This document shows positions 19,294 to 29,308 of a stretch of 64,000 nt of DNA, piece by piece. Under the pieces are notes generated by a model. It searched no databases. It was not told the DNA's origin and saw nothing but the letters and a program-made list of their open reading frames with translations. Every line of letters starts with the position of its first letter. Position 1 is the first letter of the stretch. The position numbers were made by a program, and so were the translations under genes. The stretch is from positions 372,001 through 436,000 of the forward strand of contig CAWBNB010000005.1 of assembly GCA_963789885.1 (NCBI GenBank). Reading direction: 5' to 3'. The DNA comes from DATEDA01 sp963789885 (lineage in GTDB: Bacteria > Pseudomonadota > Gammaproteobacteria > Burkholderiales > SG8-39).

Positions 19294-20335
19294 CTAGTTC
19301 CAGAAGTTCTTCGACGTCTTCGCGTTCTTCTCCGCGAGGCTGCGCATCTGGTTGTAGACCGCGCGCGCCGGCAGCCCCTTGCCTTCGAGCTCCTTGATCT
19401 TCGCCTCGGATACCTGCTCGCCGATCTGGCGGACCTTGGCGTTGTCGGCGGCCGAGAACTTGATCGCCTCCGCGCCACCGTCGATCAGCGCCTTCTTGCC
19501 GGGCACGTCCAGCCCGTCCCACGCCTCGCCGACCTCCTTCTCGCGGCCGGTCATGGTGGTCGGTGACGAGCTTCTTGAGATCGGGCGGGAGCTTGTTCCA
19601 GAACTCCTCGTTCATCGCCACGCCGAAGCTCGCCACGTAGGCGTAGAGCTCGGTCGAGTACTTGATCGTGCCGCCCAGCTTGAACGCGATCCCGGCGCCG
19701 CCGTAGTCGATGAACGCGCCGTCGATCGTGCCCTTCTGCAGCTGCTCGGCGATCTCGGTCGGCGGCACGCCCACCGGCGTCGCACCGAGCCCCTGCACCA
19801 GATCGCGGATGGGCGGCGAGGCGAAGCGCAGGCGCAGGCCCTTGAAGTCGTCCATCGTGCGGATCGCTTTTTTCGTCGTGTGCGGACCGCCGGGCTGATG
19901 AGTGAGCAGCATCAGGACCTTCACGCCCTTGTGCTCGGCATCGAGGTATTTCGCGCGCAGCTCCGGGTCGTTCAGCGTCTTGGTGCCGATCTCGGAGCTG
20001 CCGACCATGAACGGCAGGCTGATGATCTCGGTGAGCGGGAAGCGGCCCGGCGTGCCGCCGTGCAGGAACCACGCCACGTCGGCCTGGCCGGTGCGCGCGA
20101 AGTCGTAGTGCTGCGGGGTCGGCCCCATCTGCGCGCCGGGGAAGCGCTTGACGACGATGCGGCCGTTCGAGCCCTTCTCGAGCTCGCCGGACCACTTGAT
20201 CAGCCACTGCGACATCGCGTGCTGATCGCCGACGAAATAGGCGAGCTTGAGCTCGATCTTCTCCTGCGCCTGGGCGCCGGCGGCGAGTGCGAGTGCGGCC
20301 GCGACGGCGAACGGGCGTACCAACGGGAACCTCAT
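19294..20335 (-). CDS. dctP: TRAP transporter substrate-binding protein DctP (one frameshift)
   Basis: The start at 20335 gives a signal peptide (AVAAALALAAGAQAQ) and a DctP-type receptor with TPQHYDFARTGQADVAWFL, PGGPHTTKKAIRTMDDFKGL and the helix-forming PPTEIAEQLQKGTIDGAF. The frame is lost near 19558, where one extra C turns LVTD-TMTGRE into a different frame. The true C-terminus (AEKNAKTSKNFWN) ends at 19294. The corrected length is about 346 residues. It is the receptor for the DctQM permease that follows. AGGA-rich sequence lies upstream of the ATG. The ligand is unknown; aromatic acids are suggested by context. Confidence 0.88.
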
Positions 20336-20397
20336 CGTCTTCCTCCTCGGGGTGGTGCTCGCGCCGGATTATAGGGGCGGCGCGCGAAGCGGATTCG

Positions 20398-20982
20398 TCA
20401 CGCCGGAGCGTGGGCTTCCTTCTTGAGCGGCATCTTCGCCAGCCACGCGTCGACGACCGCCGGGTCGTCGAAGAGCGTCGCGAGCTCGGCGCGCGCTTCG
20501 TCCTCGGTCTGGAGCACGGATTCCACGACGCCGAGCTCGGCCGGCGCGCGGCTCGTCGCGAGCTCGAGACGGATGCCGTTCGGGTCGAAGAAGTACGCCG
20601 ACCAGAAGCGGCCGCCGAGCGGCACCGGGCCGATCACGTTCACGCCGTGCGAGCGCACGCGGTCGACGATCGCGTCGAAGCGCTCCTGCGGCACGTGGAA
20701 GGCGACGTGCTGCATGCCCCCGGGCAGGTCGCGGTTCTGCCGCGCAAGTCCCTTCGGGTACTCGAAGAACGCGAGCAGGGAGTCCCCGCCCATGTTGAAG
20801 AAGTAGTGCCGCAGGTTGTCGTACGGTGGCTGACCGCGATCGCGCTCGTAGGGCACGCGCCGCACGTGCACGAGCTGCATGCCGACGACCCGGGTGTAGA
20901 AGTCCATCGTCGCCGGCAGATCGTCGGTGACGAAGGCGAGATGATCGATGCCGCGCGTGGCGACGGGTGCGAGCTTGGTCAT
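20398..20982 (-). CDS. VOC superfamily protein (single-domain extradiol dioxygenase-like)
   Basis: 194 residues. The paired beta-alpha-beta-beta-beta modules of the vicinal-oxygen-chelate fold are visible. Likely metal ligands are the His in GIDHLAFVTDD (about 14), the His in MQHVAFHV (about 101) and the Glu in GIRLELA (about 146), the 2-His-1-Glu set of glyoxalases and type I extradiol dioxygenases. One-domain extradiol dioxygenases are of this size, so ring cleavage of the hydroxylated product is plausible in this operon. A glyoxalase or another VOC role cannot be excluded. A repeated hairpin element lies between this gene and the hydrolase just upstream on the same strand. Confidence 0.82.
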   Translation of the reverse strand: MTKLAPVATRGIDHLAFVTDDLPATMDFYTRVVGMQLVHVRRVPYERDRGQPPYDNLRHYFFNMGGDSLLAFFEYPKGLARQNRDLPGGMQHVAFHVPQERFDAIVDRVRSHGVNVIGPVPLGGRFWSAYFFDPNGIRLELATSRAPAELGVVESVLQTEDEARAELATLFDDPAVVDAWLAKMPLKKEAHAPA

Positions 20983-21006
20983 GATAGAAATGCTCTCCGC
21001 TGTCTT

Positions 21007-21035
21007 GGGGGATCTACAAGGGCGTGCCCCCTTGT
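21007..21035 (+). repeat. Intergenic hairpin element, copy 1
   Basis: GGGGGATCTACAAGGG is followed by a hairpin in which ACAAGGG pairs with CCCTTGT. A near-identical element occurs at 61909-61940 on the other strand. Here it sits in the 57-base gap between the hydrolase stop and the VOC start. It could be an attenuator, an mRNA-stabilising stem or a dispersed REP-like repeat. Confidence 0.6.
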
Positions 21036-21039
21036 TCGA

Positions 21040-21897
21040 TCAGCCCTCCAGTCCGACGAGGAACGGACGGATCGCCGCCACGAACCCCTGCGGGTTGTCG
21101 CCGGCGACGTTGTGGCCCCCGTCGACTTCTACGACGCCGATCCGGGAATTCGCGGCCTTCACCTTCGCGACCGTTTCCGGCGCGAACATATCGGATTGTG
21201 CGCCGCGCACGACGAGCGTGGGGCACGCGAGCTCGCCGAGCGTCTGCCACATGTCGACGCCCTGCTTCGGCCGTTCGCCCGTCTCCTTCACGCGCCGGAA
21301 CTGGTCGCGGAAGTGCAGGTCGCGCTTCACCTGCACGCCGCCGGGGACCGGCCGCAGATACGCCTCGAACCGCGCGCGCTTCGGCGAGTCCTTCGGGACG
21401 CCGAAGTAGCGCATCGCCTCGTCGATGCTCGCGAACACGTCGGGTTGCCCGGCGACGACATCGGTCACGCGCTTCGCGCCGGCGGGCGCGTTCTCGGGCG
21501 AGTAATCGACGAGCACCAGGCCGGCGACGCGCGCCGGGTTCCGCGCCGCGCAATAGGCGCAATTCCGCCCGCCCATCGAATGGCCGACGAGGATCGCGCG
21601 CTGCCAGCCGAGATGGTCGAGGAGCGCGACGAGGTCGCCCGCCATCGTCGGCACGCCGTAGTCGCGCGACGGGCTCCAGGTCGAGTCGCCGAACCCGCGC
21701 ATGTCCATCGCGACGACTTCGCGCTCGCCGGCGAGCTCGGACGCGACACCGATCCAGTCGTACGAGAAGTACGAGAGCCCGTGCACGATGAGGATCGGCG
21801 TGCGCTCGGCCGGCGCGCCCGCGGCGCCGCTGAACCGGCGGTAGAAGAGCGTGACGTCGCCCGACGGGCAGGTGCCGTTTCGATGCGCGCTGGGCAT
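21040..21897 (-). CDS. Alpha/beta-fold hydrolase
   Basis: 285 residues from ATG 21897 (CGGAG six bases upstream); an ATG at 21924 is possible. It is a classic alpha/beta hydrolase with oxyanion-hole strand VHGLSYFSYDW and nucleophile elbow GHSMGG. The catalytic Asp is in VRGAQSDMF, and the His is in DGGHNVAGDNP. The architecture matches meta-cleavage product hydrolases and esterases of the MhpC type. Its position at the head of the TRAP/VOC/monooxygenase cluster supports C-C or ester hydrolysis of a ring-cleavage product, but that is inference. It is transcribed divergently from the ATP synthase operon. Confidence 0.88.
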   Translation of the reverse strand: MPSAHRNGTCPSGDVTLFYRRFSGAAGAPAERTPILIVHGLSYFSYDWIGVASELAGEREVVAMDMRGFGDSTWSPSRDYGVPTMAGDLVALLDHLGWQRAILVGHSMGGRNCAYCAARNPARVAGLVLVDYSPENAPAGAKRVTDVVAGQPDVFASIDEAMRYFGVPKDSPKRARFEAYLRPVPGGVQVKRDLHFRDQFRRVKETGERPKQGVDMWQTLGELACPTLVVRGAQSDMFAPETVAKVKAANSRIGVVEVDGGHNVAGDNPQGFVAAIRPFLVGLEG

Positions 21898-21989
21898 GCG
21901 GGTCTCCGGGTGGCGGGCGACCAATCTAGTCCGGCGTGGCGCGGCTGTCCACTCGCCGCGCGCGCAGCGGGGCGCATCCCACCGACGGT

Positions 21990-22019
21990 TTGACGCAGCG
22001 CGCCATTCCCCTCTAGAAT
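21990..22019 (+). promoter_or_regulatory. Sigma70-type promoter of the atp operon
   Basis: TTGACG (21990-21995) and TAGAAT (22014-22019) are separated by 18 bases, a good match to housekeeping promoters. They lie 33 bases before the atpI start and within the divergent intergenic region shared with the hydrolase. The predicted transcript start is near 22026. Confidence 0.7.
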
Positions 22020-22052
22020 CCGACGGTTTTGCGGGGGGCGGGGAGGCGCTTT

Positions 22053-22445
22053 TTGCGCGCGCAGCTCGGCCGGATCATCGGCCTCCAGGTCGCGGTAAGC
22101 GTGGTGATCGCCCTAGCGTGCCTCGTGTTCTACGGGGCGAATGCCGCGGTGTCGGCGTTCCTCGGCGGCGCGATCGGGTTTCTCGGCAGCCTCGCTTACG
22201 CGTGGAAGATCGCCGGCTCGCAGAGCCGCAGTACCGGCGGCGCGGATAATGGTGGAAGGGCGGCGGCGGATCCAAGGGCGCTGATGCGCGCGCACCTCGT
22301 GGGCGAGGTGCAAAAGCTCGCGCTGACGGTGATCCTCTTTGTGGCCGTGCTGGTCCTCTACAAGGGCGTCGCCACGCTGCCGCTGCTGTTGACGTTTATC
22401 GCGACGCTGGTCGTGTACTGGGTCGCCCTACTGATCGTTTTTTGA
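22053..22445 (+). CDS. atpI: ATP synthase subunit I
   Basis: About 130 residues from TTG 22053, preceded by GGGGAGG; an in-frame TTG at 22029 is the alternative. It has four hydrophobic segments (about 8-28, 35-55, 85-105, 108-128), as in AtpI. AtpI helps assemble the c-ring and is the usual first gene of proteobacterial atp operons. A polar Ser/Gly-rich loop lies in the middle. The next gene, atpB, begins 10 bases later. Sequence conservation in AtpI is low, so the call rests on topology and position. Confidence 0.85.
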   Translation: MRAQLGRIIGLQVAVSVVIALACLVFYGANAAVSAFLGGAIGFLGSLAYAWKIAGSQSRSTGGADNGGRAAADPRALMRAHLVGEVQKLALTVILFVAVLVLYKGVATLPLLLTFIATLVVYWVALLIVF

Positions 22446-22455
22446 AGAAGCCGCC

Positions 22456-23295
22456 ATGGCATCCGAAAGCGTCGGCCCGACCGCCAACGAGTACATCTCG
22501 CACCACCTCATCAACCTGCACGTCGGCCACGGCTTCTGGTCCTTCCACCTCGACACCCTGATCATGTCGGGGCTGGTCGGGATCGTCGTGTTCGGTCTCA
22601 TGGCCTGGGTCGCGCGCAAAGCCACGGCGGGGGTCCCCGGCAAGCTCCAGGCGTTCGTCGAGATCGTCGTCGGCATGGTGGACCAGCAGGTCCGCGACAC
22701 CTTTCACGGCAAGAGCGCGCTCGTCACCCCGCTCGCGATCACGGTGTTCGTCTGGGTGTTCTGCATGAACGCGCTCGACCTCATCCCGGTCGACTTCATC
22801 CCGTGGTTCATGGAGCACGTCTTCGGCGTCGAGCACTGGAAGTCGGTGCCGACCACGGACCCCAACGCGACCTTCGCGATGTCGCTCACCGTGTTCGCGC
22901 TGATCATCATCTTCAACCTGAAGTTCAAGGGGTTCGGCGGGCTCCTGCACGAGATCTTCACCGCGCCGTTCCAAAGCGACAACATCGCCATGCAGATCCT
23001 GCTCGCGCCGGTGAACCTGGTGCTGCGGTTCATCGAGGAGCTCGCGAAGCCGGTCTCGCTCGCGCTGCGTCTCTTCGGCAACATGTTCGCCGGCGAGGTG
23101 CTGTTCATCCTCATGGTGCTGCTCGCCGGGGCGTGGAGCTGGTCCAGCGTCGGGACCAGCGGCCTGTCGATGATCGGCCACGTCCTGCTCTCGCTCGGCT
23201 GGGGGATCTTCCACATCCTGATCGTCACCCTGCAGGCCTTCATCTTCATGATGCTCACCATCGTCTACATGTCGCTGGCGAGCGAGTCGCACTAA
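22456..23295 (+). CDS. atpB: F0F1 ATP synthase subunit a
   Basis: 279 residues. The essential arginine lies in PVSLALRLFGNMFAGE, the half-channel signature that faces the c-ring carboxylate. Further membrane helices occur near residues 32-52, 90-110, 145-160 and 245-270. The protein forms the proton path of Fo. It follows atpI closely and precedes atpE by 39 bases. Length and motif are typical of betaproteobacterial AtpB. The frame is intact. Confidence 0.97.
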   Translation: MASESVGPTANEYISHHLINLHVGHGFWSFHLDTLIMSGLVGIVVFGLMAWVARKATAGVPGKLQAFVEIVVGMVDQQVRDTFHGKSALVTPLAITVFVWVFCMNALDLIPVDFIPWFMEHVFGVEHWKSVPTTDPNATFAMSLTVFALIIIFNLKFKGFGGLLHEIFTAPFQSDNIAMQILLAPVNLVLRFIEELAKPVSLALRLFGNMFAGEVLFILMVLLAGAWSWSSVGTSGLSMIGHVLLSLGWGIFHILIVTLQAFIFMMLTIVYMSLASESH

Positions 23296-23334
23296 GGTTC
23301 GCAACGCCTCGAAACCGTTCCTCTGGGAGAAAAA

Positions 23335-23595
23335 ATGGAACTCGCGATTTTTTACGGCAACACGCAGCTCGCCGCGGCGATCCTGATCGGCATGGGCGCG
23401 CTCGGCACTGCCATCGGCTTCGGCATCCTCGGCGGCCGCTTCCTCGAGGGCTCGGCGCGCCAGCCCGAGATGATCCCGACGCTGCAGGTGAAGATGTTCA
23501 TCGTGGCCGGCCTGCTCGACGCGTTCACCGCCATCGCGACCGCGATCGCGGTGCTGCTCCTCTACGCCAACCCGCTCGCCAGCCTGGTGAAGTAA
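23335..23595 (+). CDS. atpE: F0F1 ATP synthase subunit c
   Basis: 86 residues forming a two-helix hairpin with polar loop RFLEGSARQPE. The ion-binding carboxylate is D62 in GLLDAF, and the Gln/Ser/Thr set of Na+-specific rings is not seen, so the ring should be proton-coupled. GGGAGAAAA precedes the ATG, a strong site that suits the high copy number of c. It sits between atpB and atpF. Confidence 0.97.
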   Translation: MELAIFYGNTQLAAAILIGMGALGTAIGFGILGGRFLEGSARQPEMIPTLQVKMFIVAGLLDAFTAIATAIAVLLLYANPLASLVK

Positions 23596-23638
23596 GCGCG
23601 ACCGGTCGACGCCGGCGCTTCCTCCGAGGAGGACGCAC

Positions 23639-24112
23639 TTGAACATCAACGCCACCCTGATCGGCCAGATGATCTGGTTCCTGCTGTTCATCTGGTTCGT
23701 GATGAAGCTTATCTGGCCGTACTTCCAGAAGATCATCGCCGAGCGCCAGAAGACGATCGCCGACGGGCTCGCCGCCGCCGAGCGCGGACGCAGCGAGCTC
23801 GCCGAGGCGGCGAAGAAATCCGAGGCGGCGCTAGCGGAAGCGCGCGCGCGCGCGCAGGAGATCATCACCGCGGCCGAGAAGCGCGCCGTGCAGATGGTCG
23901 ACGAGGCCAAGACCACTGCGAAGGCCGAGGGCGATCGGCTCGTCGCCGGCGCGAAGGCCGAGATCACGCAGGAAGTCGCGCGCGCCAAGGAGACTCTCCG
24001 CGAGCAGGTCGCCGCGCTCGCGGTCGCCGGCGCCGAGAAGATCCTCCGCCGCGAGGTCGACGCCAAGGCGCACGCGCAGATGCTGGCGGGCCTCAAGAGC
24101 GAGCTGAAGTAA
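23639..24112 (+). CDS. atpF: F0F1 ATP synthase subunit b
   Basis: 157 residues from a TTG start with GAGGAGGA eight bases upstream. One N-terminal membrane helix (IWFLLFIWFVMKLIWPYF) is followed by a long charged helix rich in Ala, Glu and Lys, the dimeric stator stalk. The length matches E. coli AtpF (156). The rare TTG may lower expression relative to subunit c. The gene ends 10 bases before atpH. Confidence 0.96.
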   Translation: MNINATLIGQMIWFLLFIWFVMKLIWPYFQKIIAERQKTIADGLAAAERGRSELAEAAKKSEAALAEARARAQEIITAAEKRAVQMVDEAKTTAKAEGDRLVAGAKAEITQEVARAKETLREQVAALAVAGAEKILRREVDAKAHAQMLAGLKSELK

Positions 24113-24122
24113 GGGGAAAACG

Positions 24123-24659
24123 ATGGCCGAGATCGCGACCATCGCGCGGCCGTACGCCGAGGCCGTCTTCAAGGTGGCCGACGGCGAGGGGAAGCTCGCC
24201 GCGTGGGCGGATGTGCTCGACCGGCTCGCCGCGGTCGCCGAGAACGCCGCGGTCCACGAGCTGCTCGGCGATCCCAACGTGACGCCCGACCAGCTGTACG
24301 GCGTGATCGCCGGCGCGGCGGGCGATCTCCCGGCCGAGGCGCAGAACCTGGTGCGCGTGCTGATCGAGAACGGCCGCGTCGGGGTGCTGCCCGAGGTGCG
24401 CGACCTGTTCGTCGCGCTCAAGCATGAGCGCGAGGGCGTCGTCGACGCCGATATCGCCAGCGCCTTCCCGCTCGACGACGCGCAGCTCGCGACGCTCGTG
24501 AACGAGCTAGAAGCGCGGTTCAAGCGTAAGGTGAAGCCGAACGTGGCCGTCGACAAGGAGCTCATCGGCGGGATCAAGGTCGTCGTGGGCGACGAGGTGA
24601 TCGACGGTTCGGTGCGCGGCAAGCTCGCGGTGATGGCTGCCGCGCTCGCCAAGGTTTGA
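24123..24659 (+). CDS. atpH: F0F1 ATP synthase subunit delta
   Basis: 178 residues. The N-terminal helical domain (ATIARPYAEAVFKVA) binds the top of the alpha3beta3 hexamer. The C-terminal region contains the family signature IGGIKVVVGDEVIDGSVRGKL. It connects F1 to the b-subunit stator. AGGGGAAAA precedes the ATG. It is followed by atpA after 32 bases. Confidence 0.96.
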   Translation: MAEIATIARPYAEAVFKVADGEGKLAAWADVLDRLAAVAENAAVHELLGDPNVTPDQLYGVIAGAAGDLPAEAQNLVRVLIENGRVGVLPEVRDLFVALKHEREGVVDADIASAFPLDDAQLATLVNELEARFKRKVKPNVAVDKELIGGIKVVVGDEVIDGSVRGKLAVMAAALAKV

Positions 24660-24691
24660 CAGTCCAAGGATTCCAAGGATCGGGAGTGACC

Positions 24692-26236
24692 ATGCAACAA
24701 CTCAGCCCCGCCGAGATCAGCGATCTCATCAAGAGCAAGATCCAGAGCCTCGCGCTCGGCGCGGACGTCCGCACCCAGGGCACGATCGTCTCGGTGACCG
24801 ACGGCATCTGCCGCATCCACGGCCTCTCGGACGTGATGCAGGGCGAGATGCTCGAGTTCCCGCAGAACACCTTCGGCCTCGCGCTCAACCTCGAGCGCGA
24901 CTCGGTCGGCGCGGTGGTCATGGGCGCGTACGAGCACATCTCCGAGGGCGACACCGTCAAGTGCACCGGCAAGATCCTGTCGGTGCCGGTCGGCGAGGCG
25001 CTGATCGGGCGCGTGGTGAACGCGCTCGGCGAGCCGATCGACGGCAAGGGCCCGATCAACGCCAAGCAGACCGACGTCATCGAGAAGGTGGCGCCGGGCG
25101 TGATCTGGCGGCAGTCGGTGTCGCAGCCGGTGCAGACCGGACTCAAGGCGATCGACGCGATGGTGCCGATCGGTCGCGGGCAGCGCGAGCTGATCATCGG
25201 CGACCGGCAGACCGGCAAGACGGCGGTCGCGGTCGACACGATCATCAACCAGAAGGGCAAGGACCTCTTCTGCGTCTACGTCGCGATCGGGCAGAAGGCC
25301 TCCACGATCGCGAACGTCGTGCGCAAGCTCGAGGAGCACGGGGCGATGGCGTACACGATCGTCGTGGCCGCGACCGCGTCCGAGTCCGCCGCCATGCAGT
25401 ACATCGCGCCGTACTCCGGCTGCACGATGGGCGAGTACTTCCGCGACCGCGGGCAGGATGCGCTGATCATCTACGACGATCTGACCAAGCAGGCGTGGGC
25501 GTACCGGCAGATCTCGCTCCTGCTCCGCCGGCCGCCGGGCCGCGAGGCGTACCCGGGCGACGTGTTCTACCTCCATTCGCGCCTGCTCGAGCGCGCTGCG
25601 CGCGTGAGCCCGGAGTACGTCGAGCGGGAGACCAAGGGCAAGGTCAAGGGCAAGACCGGGTCGCTCACCGCGCTGCCTATCATCGAAACGCAGGCCGGCG
25701 ACGTGACCGCGTTCGTCCCGACCAACGTGATCTCGATCACCGACGGCCAGATCTTCCTCGAGACCGACCTGTTCAACGCGGGCATCCGGCCGGCGATCAA
25801 TGCGGGGATCTCCGTGTCGCGAGTCGGCGGCGCGGCGCAGACCAAGGTCATCAAGAAGCTCGGCGGCGGCGTCCGCCTCGCGCTCGCGCAGTACCGCGAG
25901 CTCGCGGCGTTCGCGCAGTTCGCCTCCGACCTCGACGAGGCCACCCGCAAGCAGCTCGACCGCGGGCGGCTCGTGACCGAGCTGATGAAACAGCCGCAGT
26001 ACGCGCCGCTGTCGGTCGCCGACCAGGCGGTCACGCTGTTCGCGGTGAACCGCGGCTATCTCGACGACGTCGACGTGAAGAAGGCGCTTGCCTTCGAGGG
26101 CGCGCTGAAGGCGTTCCTCCACCAGAAGCAGCAGGCGCTGATGGACCGGATCGAGAGCACCAAGGACCTGACCGCCGACGACGAGAAAGCGCTCGCGGCC
26201 GCGATCGAAGAGTTCAAGAAGTCCGGAGCGTATTGA
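24692..26236 (+). CDS. atpA: F0F1 ATP synthase subunit alpha
   Basis: 514 residues from ATG 24692 (GGGAGTG upstream); an ATG at 24656 would overlap atpH and adds no conserved sequence. The P-loop GDRQTGKT is present, as are the beta-barrel N-terminus and the ATPase signature PAINAGISVSRVGG near residue 370. Alpha subunits carry non-catalytic nucleotide sites. Length is as in E. coli (513). It is central in the operon, between atpH and atpG. Confidence 0.98.
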   Translation: MQQLSPAEISDLIKSKIQSLALGADVRTQGTIVSVTDGICRIHGLSDVMQGEMLEFPQNTFGLALNLERDSVGAVVMGAYEHISEGDTVKCTGKILSVPVGEALIGRVVNALGEPIDGKGPINAKQTDVIEKVAPGVIWRQSVSQPVQTGLKAIDAMVPIGRGQRELIIGDRQTGKTAVAVDTIINQKGKDLFCVYVAIGQKASTIANVVRKLEEHGAMAYTIVVAATASESAAMQYIAPYSGCTMGEYFRDRGQDALIIYDDLTKQAWAYRQISLLLRRPPGREAYPGDVFYLHSRLLERAARVSPEYVERETKGKVKGKTGSLTALPIIETQAGDVTAFVPTNVISITDGQIFLETDLFNAGIRPAINAGISVSRVGGAAQTKVIKKLGGGVRLALAQYRELAAFAQFASDLDEATRKQLDRGRLVTELMKQPQYAPLSVADQAVTLFAVNRGYLDDVDVKKALAFEGALKAFLHQKQQALMDRIESTKDLTADDEKALAAAIEEFKKSGAY

Positions 26237-26254
26237 GCGCGGAGCGCGGCCACC

Positions 26255-27145
26255 ATGGCGGGAACGAAGGAAATCCGCAACAAGATCAAGAGCGTGCAGA
26301 GCACGCGCAAGATCACCAAGGCCATGGAGATGGTCGCGGCGTCGAAGATGAAGAAGGCGCAGGAGCGGATGCGCCAGACGCGGCCGTACGTGGGGCGCAT
26401 CTGGCAGATCGCCGGACATCTGTCGAAGGCGAACCCGGAGTACAAGCATCCGTTCATCGTCAAGCGCGAGACCGCGAAGAACGTCGGCCTGATCGTGATC
26501 ACGACCGACAAGGGCCTATGCGGCGGGCTGAACACCAACGCCCTGCGGGTGGCGCTGACCCGCATGCGCGAGTGGCAGGGCGAAGGCAAGGGCGTGATCG
26601 TCACCGCGATCGGCACCAAAGGCCTTGGCTTCATGCAGCGGCTGGGGGCGAACGTGGTCTCGCAGCTGGTGCAGCTCGGCGACCGGCCGCAGATCGACAA
26701 GCTCGTCGGCCCGGTGAAGGTCCAGCTCGACGCGTACCGCGACGGCAAGATCGACCAGCTGTTCGTGCTGACCACGCGGTTCGTCAACACGATGAAGCAG
26801 GAGCCGCTTGCGCTGCAGGCGCTGCCGCTCCACTTCGCGCAGCCCCCCGCCCAGACGATCATCGACACCGCGATAAGCGAGGGCCACTCGTGGGACTACA
26901 TCTACGAGCCGGACGCGAAAGAGGTGCTCGACGGCCTGCTGACGCGCTACATCGAGGCGCTGATCTACCAGGCGGTGGTCGAGAACATGGCCTCGGAGCA
27001 GTCGGCCCGGATGGTGGCGATGAAGGCCGCGTCCGACAATGCAGCCGACATCATCGACGAGCTGACGCTCGTCCTGAACAAGACGCGCCAGGCGGCGATC
27101 ACCAAGGAGCTGGCCGAGATCGTGGGCGGCGCAGCGGCGGTCTGA
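26255..27145 (+). CDS. atpG: F0F1 ATP synthase subunit gamma
   Basis: 296 residues. The N-terminal coiled-coil helix (KEIRNKIKSVQSTRKITKAM) and C-terminal helix (LTLVLNKTRQAAITKELAEI) form the rotating shaft, and DKGLCGGLN is the conserved mid-segment. It links catalysis in the alpha3beta3 ring to c-ring rotation. It starts 18 bases after atpA and ends 40 bases before atpD. Confidence 0.97.
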   Translation: MAGTKEIRNKIKSVQSTRKITKAMEMVAASKMKKAQERMRQTRPYVGRIWQIAGHLSKANPEYKHPFIVKRETAKNVGLIVITTDKGLCGGLNTNALRVALTRMREWQGEGKGVIVTAIGTKGLGFMQRLGANVVSQLVQLGDRPQIDKLVGPVKVQLDAYRDGKIDQLFVLTTRFVNTMKQEPLALQALPLHFAQPPAQTIIDTAISEGHSWDYIYEPDAKEVLDGLLTRYIEALIYQAVVENMASEQSARMVAMKAASDNAADIIDELTLVLNKTRQAAITKELAEIVGGAAAV

Positions 27146-27185
27146 CCGAAGAATTCGAATTCGTCAAACAGGCTTAGGGACTGAC

Positions 27186-28604
<1,419 letters not shown>

Positions 28605-28638
28605 CGGCAACGTAGAGAACGTAAAAGGCGGATTTCCC

Positions 28639-28657
28639 GACCCGCGTACCGCGGGTC
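28639..28657 (+). promoter_or_regulatory. Perfect 8-bp hairpin between atpD and atpC
   Basis: GACCCGCG-TAC-CGCGGGTC forms an eight-pair stem with a three-base loop. It lies between the atpD stop and the atpC ATG, without a T-run. It could cap the atpD mRNA 3' side or reduce atpC expression to the one-per-complex level. Read-through is required, so it is not a full terminator. Confidence 0.45.
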
Positions 28658-28673
28658 GTCAGGCGGAAAGCAA

Positions 28674-29096
28674 ATGGCCCACACAATTCACGTAGACGTC
28701 GTAAGCGCCGAAGAGTCGATCTACTCCGGCGAAGCGGAGTTCGTCGTGCTTCCGGGGGTCGCGGGCGAGCTCGGGATCTACCCGAGGCACACGCCGCTGC
28801 TCACGCAGATCAGGCCCGGCGCGGTGCGGATCAAGGTGCCCAACGAAACCGAGGAGACGCTCGTCTTCGTCCAGGGCGGCTTCCTCGAGGTGCAGCCGAA
28901 CGTGGTGACGGTGCTCGCCGACACCGCGATCCGCGCGCACGACCTCGACGAGGCGAAGGCGCTGGAAGCGAAGGCCAAGGCCGAGGACGCGATGCGGAGC
29001 AAGCTCTCGGCGGAGGAGATCGCGAAGGCCCAGGCCGAGCTCGCCGCGTCGGTGGCGCAGCTGCAGGCGATCTCCAGGCTCCGCAAGCGGAAATAA
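28674..29096 (+). CDS. atpC: F0F1 ATP synthase subunit epsilon
   Basis: 140 residues. An N-terminal beta-sandwich (VDVVSAEESIYSGEAEFVVLPG, GELGIYPRHTPLL) precedes a C-terminal helix-turn-helix rich in Ala and Lys. Epsilon binds gamma and the c-ring and can inhibit hydrolysis through the C-terminal helices, which are present at full length here. It is the last gene of the operon; cstA follows after 213 bases with its own -10 element. Confidence 0.97.
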   Translation: MAHTIHVDVVSAEESIYSGEAEFVVLPGVAGELGIYPRHTPLLTQIRPGAVRIKVPNETEETLVFVQGGFLEVQPNVVTVLADTAIRAHDLDEAKALEAKAKAEDAMRSKLSAEEIAKAQAELAASVAQLQAISRLRKRK

Positions 29097-29253
29097 CCGC
29101 ACCACGGCGCCCTCGGCTGCGCCCGCTCTTGCGCGCCGGTAGCGCTGTCACGCGCCCGGCGCCCCCAACCTGACCTGACGCGGTCGTCAGGATCCGTCCC
29201 GTTCGTTAATCGGTCGCATCCCCTTCCGGCGTGGCGCTTTCCCGTCGGCTGCC

Positions 29254-29259
29254 TATAAT
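29254..29259 (+). promoter_or_regulatory. -10 element upstream of cstA
   Basis: A consensus TATAAT lies 50 bases before the GTG start. The best -35 candidate, TGGCGC (29232-29237) at 16 bases spacing, is poor, so an activator may be needed. That would fit carbon-starvation control, but I cannot confirm a CRP-type site. Confidence 0.5.
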
Positions 29260-29308
29260 TTGGTCAGCCGTCGACGAAGCGGCGGTGTCCACCACCAAAG
29301 GAGGCGAC

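Noticed and set aside
11181..19558. Real pseudogenes in the TRAP and monooxygenase genes
   Set aside because: Each break is a single base and all downstream motifs are intact; sequencing error is simpler.
23831..26449. Large minus-strand open frame across atpF-atpG
   Set aside because: Antisense shadow of four conserved atp genes; no recognisable motifs.
27151..27162. GAATTCGAATTC palindrome between atpG and atpD
   Set aside because: Short, no T-run or conserved context; likely chance.
29176..29191. CTGAC...GTCAG hairpin after atpC as a terminator
   Set aside because: Five-pair stem without a T-run; too weak to call.
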